From Bdellovibrionaceae bacterium UBA3535 (GTDB lineage Bacteria > Bdellovibrionota > Bdellovibrionia > Bdellovibrionales > UBA840), in NCBI GenBank assembly GCA_002376845.1, contig DFOS01000011.1, forward strand, positions 1-54,687: a stretch of DNA of 54,687 bases, read 5' to 3'. Below, in pieces: positions 51,064-54,687 of the stretch; positions within the stretch are counted from its first letter, which is position 1; the number at the start of each line of letters is the position of its first letter. Both the position numbers and the translations under genes were made by a program. The notes below the pieces were generated by a model. That model was not told the DNA's origin, ran no database searches, and worked only from the letters and a program-made list of their open reading frames with translations.

Positions 51064-51719
51064 TAGAGTTCCACGGTTTTTAGGTTTTCCGCAATGCGAA
51101 GTTTGCCCTCGGTAAGCTGCTGTACTTGTTCTACCTCTACATCCGGTGCGATTTCGATAAGTTCAAAAGCATTATCGCGTAAATCAAAAACCCCTAGATC
51201 ACTAACGACACGGTCTATGCAATGAACACCGGTAAGAGGGAGATTGCACTTTTTTAATAATTTGGGATTGCCGTTTTTATCTGTATGAGACATGGCTACG
51301 ATAACTCGTTTCGCACCGGCCACAAGATCCATGGCGCCGCCCATGCCTTTGACTAGTTTACCCGGCACCATCCAATTTGCAATGCTACCTTCTTCATCTA
51401 CTTGCATGGCTCCCAGAACCGTCAGATCAATATGCCCACCGCGAATCATGGCAAAGCTGTCAGCGGAAGAAAAGAAACTAGCTCCAGGCACAGCCGTAAT
51501 CGTTTGTTTACCGGCATTGATCAAGTCAGGATCAAGATCCTCTTTTTTGGGAAAGGGTCCCATGCCAAGCAAGCCGTTCTCACTTTGTAACATTACCTGT
51601 AGGTTATCGGGAATATAATTAGCTACCAATGTCGGGATGCCAATACCTAAATTTACACAAAAACCATCGGCAATTTCTTTGGCGATGCGCTTAGCGATTT
51701 GATTGCGATCCATACCCAT
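51063..51719 (-). CDS. scoB: 3-oxoacid CoA-transferase subunit B
   Basis: The 218-residue subunit has the catalytic motif SENGLLGMGP with the Glu that forms the CoA thioester, and the GGHIDLTVLGAMQVD segment of class I CoA transferases. With subunit A it moves CoA from succinyl-CoA to acetoacetate. GGAG lies five bases ahead of the ATG, and the scoA stop is two bases before. The succinyl-CoA donor is made by the oxoglutarate dehydrogenase encoded in this window. Confidence 0.93.
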   Translation of the reverse strand: MGMDRNQIAKRIAKEIADGFCVNLGIGIPTLVANYIPDNLQVMLQSENGLLGMGPFPKKEDLDPDLINAGKQTITAVPGASFFSSADSFAMIRGGHIDLTVLGAMQVDEEGSIANWMVPGKLVKGMGGAMDLVAGAKRVIVAMSHTDKNGNPKLLKKCNLPLTGVHCIDRVVSDLGVFDLRDNAFELIEIAPDVEVEQVQQLTEGKLRIAENLKTVEL

Positions 51720-51721
51720 AA

Positions 51722-52411
51722 TTACTCCGATACCGTTGCAAATTCGATGCGTTTTTCTTGTGGTGCTTGAAAGATTCGTTGGACAAATACGCCGGGAGTT
51801 TGAATTTCATCAGGGTCGAGTTCACCCACTTCTACCAAATTTTCCACTTCTGCAATGGTGATTTTACCCGCTGTGGCTACCATGGGATTAAAATTGCGAG
51901 CGGTCTTGCGGTAAACAAGATTGCCAAACTTATCGCCTTTCCAAGCTCGCACAATGGCAAAATCGCCTTTGATAGCCTTTTCTAGTACGTAATCTCGGCC
52001 ATCAATATTGCGCACCTCTTTACCTTCAGCGACTTTGGTCCCTACGCCTGTTGGAGTAAAAAAGGCAGGAATTCCTGCACCGCCAGCTCGAATGCGCTCT
52101 GCCAGAGTACCCTGCGGAATCAATTCCACTTCCAGTTCCCCAGCAAGAAGTTGCTTTTCAAAGGTCGCATTCTCTCCTACATAGGAAGACATCATTTTTT
52201 TGATCTGTTTGTTTTCTAGTAAAATTCCTAGGCCAAAATCATCCACCCCGCAGTTGTTGGAGGCGATGGTAAGGCCTTTCACGCCTTTTTCTTTAATAGC
52301 AAAAATACTCTTTTCGGGGATTCCGCAAAGTCCGAAGCCGCCAACCACTAAGGTCATATTGTCTTCTAAGCCCTCAAGCGCTGCAAAAGCATCTGTGTAT
52401 ACTTTCGTCAT
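51722..52411 (-). CDS. scoA: 3-oxoacid CoA-transferase subunit A
   Basis: From this ATG the product is 229 residues and has the family's GGFGLCGIPE and GVGTKVAEGKEVRN segments. The frame runs upstream by 17 codons, inside the thiolase gene, but the ATG at 52411 overlapping the thiolase stop (TAATG) is the normal start. It forms the heterodimer with scoB. Confidence 0.93.
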   Translation of the reverse strand: MTKVYTDAFAALEGLEDNMTLVVGGFGLCGIPEKSIFAIKEKGVKGLTIASNNCGVDDFGLGILLENKQIKKMMSSYVGENATFEKQLLAGELEVELIPQGTLAERIRAGGAGIPAFFTPTGVGTKVAEGKEVRNIDGRDYVLEKAIKGDFAIVRAWKGDKFGNLVYRKTARNFNPMVATAGKITIAEVENLVEVGELDPDEIQTPGVFVQRIFQAPQEKRIEFATVSE

Positions 52412-53583
52412 TAGGATTGCCTTTCGATAATCATTGCCACCGCTTCGCCGCCGCCGATACAAAGCGTGGCCAAACCATATTGTTTATCGCGGTTTTTAAG
52501 AGAATGAATCAGCGTAGTTAGAATTCTTGCGCCGCTTGCGCCGATGGGATGGCCGATGCTAACAGCTCCGCCTTCGACGTTTACCTTTTCGTGAGGGATG
52601 CTCAATTCTTTCATGGCAACCATGGTGACAGCTGCAAAAGCTTCATTGATTTCCCAAAGATCGATATCCGATACTTGCATATTGGCTTTTTCCAAAACTT
52701 TTTTAATCGCTCCAACCGGGGCTGTGGTAAACCAGAGCGGGTCTTGCGAAAAGGTCGCTTGTGCGACGATCTTGGCCAGTGGTTTTTTTGCATGTTTTTT
52801 TACATAGTCTTCACATGCTAAAACCACAGCGGCTGCGCCATCACTGATATTAGACGCATTTACGGCAGTAATGCTTCCTTCCTTATCAAAAGCGGGTCGT
52901 AGGCTGGCAACTTTATCCTCTTTTAATTTAAAAATATCTTCATCTTGATCGACAGTTATATCACCTTTTCTGGAGGCAATGGTCACCGGTGCAATTTCTT
53001 CTTGAAAGTGTCCCTCTTGCTGCGCCTTCTGAGCTCGCTTAAATGACTCGATGGCAAAGGCATCTTGCTCTTCACGGCTGATTTGATTTTCTTTCACACA
53101 AGTTTCGGCTGCATTTCCCATGTGAAAATCATTGTAGGGGTCCCAAAGTCCATCTTGAATCATGGAGTCGATGACTTTGCTATGTCCCATGCGATAGCCC
53201 ATACGAAAATTTGGTAATAAATGCGGCGCCTGACTCATATTTTCTTGGCCCCCAGCAACGGCTAAGGAATAATCACCTAAGCGCAAACCATCATTGGCTA
53301 GCATGATGGATTTTAAGCCAGAGCCGCAGACTTTATTAATGGTCATACACGCGGCCGATGTGGGAATGCCCGCTCCTATGGCTGCTTGTCTAGCGGGAGC
53401 TTGGCCAACCCCGGCAGTAAGAACATTACCCATGATGACTTCTTCGACATCCTTCGCTTCAATGGCGGCTTTTTCTAGTGCCTTTTTTATGGCAATGCTT
53501 CCTAGTTTTGCCGAGCTCAAACTTGCTAGGGAACCATTAAAACCACCAACGGGCGTTCTTGATGCAGCTAAAATATAAGTCAT
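52411..53583 (-). CDS. Acetyl-CoA acetyltransferase (thiolase)
   Basis: The 390-residue enzyme is a full-length thiolase with catalytic Cys86 in INKVCGSGLKS, the His of NEAFAA and GGAVSIGHPIGASGARI, and the second Cys in LCIGGGEA. It splits acetoacetyl-CoA into two acetyl-CoA, or the reverse. Together with scoA/scoB it forms an acetoacetate-use route (ketone-body type). AGGAG supports the ATG. It heads the operon thiolase-scoA-scoB-DUF4442-manC. Confidence 0.95.
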   Translation of the reverse strand: MTYILAASRTPVGGFNGSLASLSSAKLGSIAIKKALEKAAIEAKDVEEVIMGNVLTAGVGQAPARQAAIGAGIPTSAACMTINKVCGSGLKSIMLANDGLRLGDYSLAVAGGQENMSQAPHLLPNFRMGYRMGHSKVIDSMIQDGLWDPYNDFHMGNAAETCVKENQISREEQDAFAIESFKRAQKAQQEGHFQEEIAPVTIASRKGDITVDQDEDIFKLKEDKVASLRPAFDKEGSITAVNASNISDGAAAVVLACEDYVKKHAKKPLAKIVAQATFSQDPLWFTTAPVGAIKKVLEKANMQVSDIDLWEINEAFAAVTMVAMKELSIPHEKVNVEGGAVSIGHPIGASGARILTTLIHSLKNRDKQYGLATLCIGGGEAVAMIIERQS

Positions 53584-53693
53584 ATTTTCTCCTCTGAAAC
53601 GCCTTGAATTTAGTTAGAGTCGGAGACAATGTAAAATCTTTTAACTTGTGTTTAGCTACGGCTTGTCATAATTTGAAGGGGGAGGGAGTCCTT

Positions 53694-54596
53694 ATGTTTC
53701 TTTCACTGATTTTGCCTTTTATTTATGCTGCAACCTTGCCGGTTGGAGGAATCTCTTCCATTGAGGTCCAGGCCAAAGAAGCGACAATCACTGTGCAAGC
53801 TAATACAGCTGGATTTTATCGTTGGGCAAGTAATAATAATTCGGATTGGGAAGTAGAAGAAAAAGATGGCCGTCTTTATTTTACCGCGCTTGCTGACGAT
53901 GCAAAGAATTTGCAAATCGTCGGCCCTAGCCGCAACCTTAAAATCATCAATAAGAAGGGCAAAGTTAGCATAAGTAAGTGGCAAGCAGCTCTTGCCGTTA
54001 AAGGCTTGGATTTGGATGTGCTGGCAAAGGATATTCAAGGTGACATCTCTGTTTACAGCCACCGAGGTCAGATACGTGTTGAAGATACAGTGGGCAACCT
54101 GGATTTGCATTTAGGGAAAACCGATACTGTAATTGAAAGGCTAAAAGGCAAACTTGATCTGAATCAGTTCTCAGGCAATTTGCGAATTCAGGATTATGAC
54201 GGAGAAGCCAATGTTAAAAATCAAAAGGCTAAGGTAGAATTAAAGGACTCGCAAGGGCGCTTCGTTTACTCCTCGTTACGTGGGGACTTTTTAGTGAACA
54301 ATTATAGTGGCTCCTTAAGAGGGAATTCTGGTAGCGGCATGAATATCTTACGACCGGCTCCCAATGCGAAGGTTTACTGGCGCGCCGAGCAGGGAGGGCT
54401 GCGTCTAGGAGTTAAAAAAATCAGTGGTGCCTACGTGGACATTGCAACCAAGGAGGGAGCTTTATTTCTTGTGCCGCCTCTAAGAGCTAAAAATGAAGGC
54501 ATTTGGCGGGTGGCCCGTGCCAAACTACAGGGCTCTCCTTCGGCATCGGTACGAATTCGCACTGAAAAAGCGGACGTGCGAGTTAAGTACGAATAA
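53694..54596 (+). CDS. Exported DUF4097-like beta-repeat protein
   Basis: From this ATG the product is 300 residues, with a signal peptide (MFLSLILPFIYA) and a mature part of short beta-strands of the kind seen in DUF4097 'putative adhesin' proteins (GDISVYSHRGQIRVEDTVGNLDLHL, NVKNQKAKVELKDSQG, GDFLVNNYSGSL). The repeats form a beta-solenoid. GGGGGAGGG before the ATG supports the start; the frame extends upstream to 53604 without a signal peptide. It is divergent from the thiolase operon. Surface or periplasmic location is inferred. Confidence 0.65.
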   Translation: MFLSLILPFIYAATLPVGGISSIEVQAKEATITVQANTAGFYRWASNNNSDWEVEEKDGRLYFTALADDAKNLQIVGPSRNLKIINKKGKVSISKWQAALAVKGLDLDVLAKDIQGDISVYSHRGQIRVEDTVGNLDLHLGKTDTVIERLKGKLDLNQFSGNLRIQDYDGEANVKNQKAKVELKDSQGRFVYSSLRGDFLVNNYSGSLRGNSGSGMNILRPAPNAKVYWRAEQGGLRLGVKKISGAYVDIATKEGALFLVPPLRAKNEGIWRVARAKLQGSPSASVRIRTEKADVRVKYE

Positions 54597-54654
54597 TTTT
54601 AATTCTCGCCTATTTTCTTGACCCCAATAGATAAGCAAAGCAATATTGCTGGCC

Positions 54655-54687
54655 ATGGCTAAAGCAAAAAAGAAGACAGCAAAAAAA
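54655..54687 (+). CDS. Start of a Lys/Ala-rich protein, cut by the window end
   Basis: An ATG begins the sequence MAKAKKKTAKK and the window ends there. Such Lys/Ala-rich starts occur in histone H1-like DNA-binding proteins and in ribosomal or other nucleic-acid-binding proteins. No Shine-Dalgarno is visible; TTGACC at 54618 with CAATAT at 54641 might be a weak promoter close to the ATG. It cannot be classified from 11 residues. Confidence 0.35.
   Translation, partial: MAKAKKKTAKK

Overview
The window reads as a dense Gram-negative chromosome segment of moderate to low GC, most likely from the Bdellovibrionota (Bdellovibrio-like, formerly deltaproteobacterial). This placement is an inference from gene content: an lptD outer-membrane assembly gene, many FecR/fibronectin-like and GYF_2-like envelope proteins, large class III adenylate cyclases, a stand-alone rpsD and an HNH endonuclease of a type common in that group. 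No rRNA, tRNA, CRISPR array or complete insertion sequence was seen.

Layout. 1-1.1 kb: a HEPN/MNT (HepT/MntA-type) toxin-antitoxin pair, a short DUF4174-like remnant, and a tiny membrane peptide facing them across a shared hairpin. 1.2-4.5 kb: exported proteins, including a serine hydrolase and an HExxH metalloprotease. 4.5-9.6 kb: a gene-poor stretch with REP-like palindromes and a C9A8 tract, followed by a duplicated beta-helix/Calx-beta surface protein whose frame is cut by one amber codon and then stays open for 146 more codons. 9.6-15.9 kb: stand-alone rpsD, then a FecR/Fn3/beta-barrel envelope cluster interrupted by an HNH endonuclease and a short repeat array. 16-18.3 kb: a Cache-HAMP-adenylate cyclase with two C-terminal GYF_2-like domains. 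18.4-20.9 kb: rpsP-khpA and rimM-trmD-rplS, separated by a terminator and a 153-bp element with long inverted ends. 20.9-25.5 kb: acpS, kynurenine formamidase, a luciferase-like flavoenzyme and tryptophan 2,3-dioxygenase lying between rplS and rnhB-yraN. 25.5-31.3 kb: rsmI, a CHASE2 adenylate cyclase with TPR, and lptD. 31.4-41.5 kb: STAS protein, coiled-coil proteins, a VKOR-DsbA fusion, a membrane-anchored GYF_2 protein, TPR protein, FecR-like protein, pyruvate kinase, a cyclic-nucleotide-binding protein and a DUF3307 membrane protein. 41.6-47.8 kb: sucA-sucB-lpdA followed by an unusual queE. 47.8-54.7 kb: exported proteins, msrB, and a thiolase-scoA-scoB-hotdog-manC operon, then a DUF4097-like exported protein.

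How it may work together. Two adenylate cyclases with different sensory inputs, one cNMP-binding protein, two GYF_2-bearing proteins and two FecR-like proteins lie within about 30 kb. This suggests an envelope-sensing cAMP circuit, and it is the best candidate here for an undescribed system; the link rests on shared domains and proximity only. Central metabolism is represented by pyruvate kinase, 2-oxoglutarate dehydrogenase, tryptophan catabolism and acetoacetate/acetyl-CoA conversion, consistent with a host- or prey-derived amino-acid and lipid diet.
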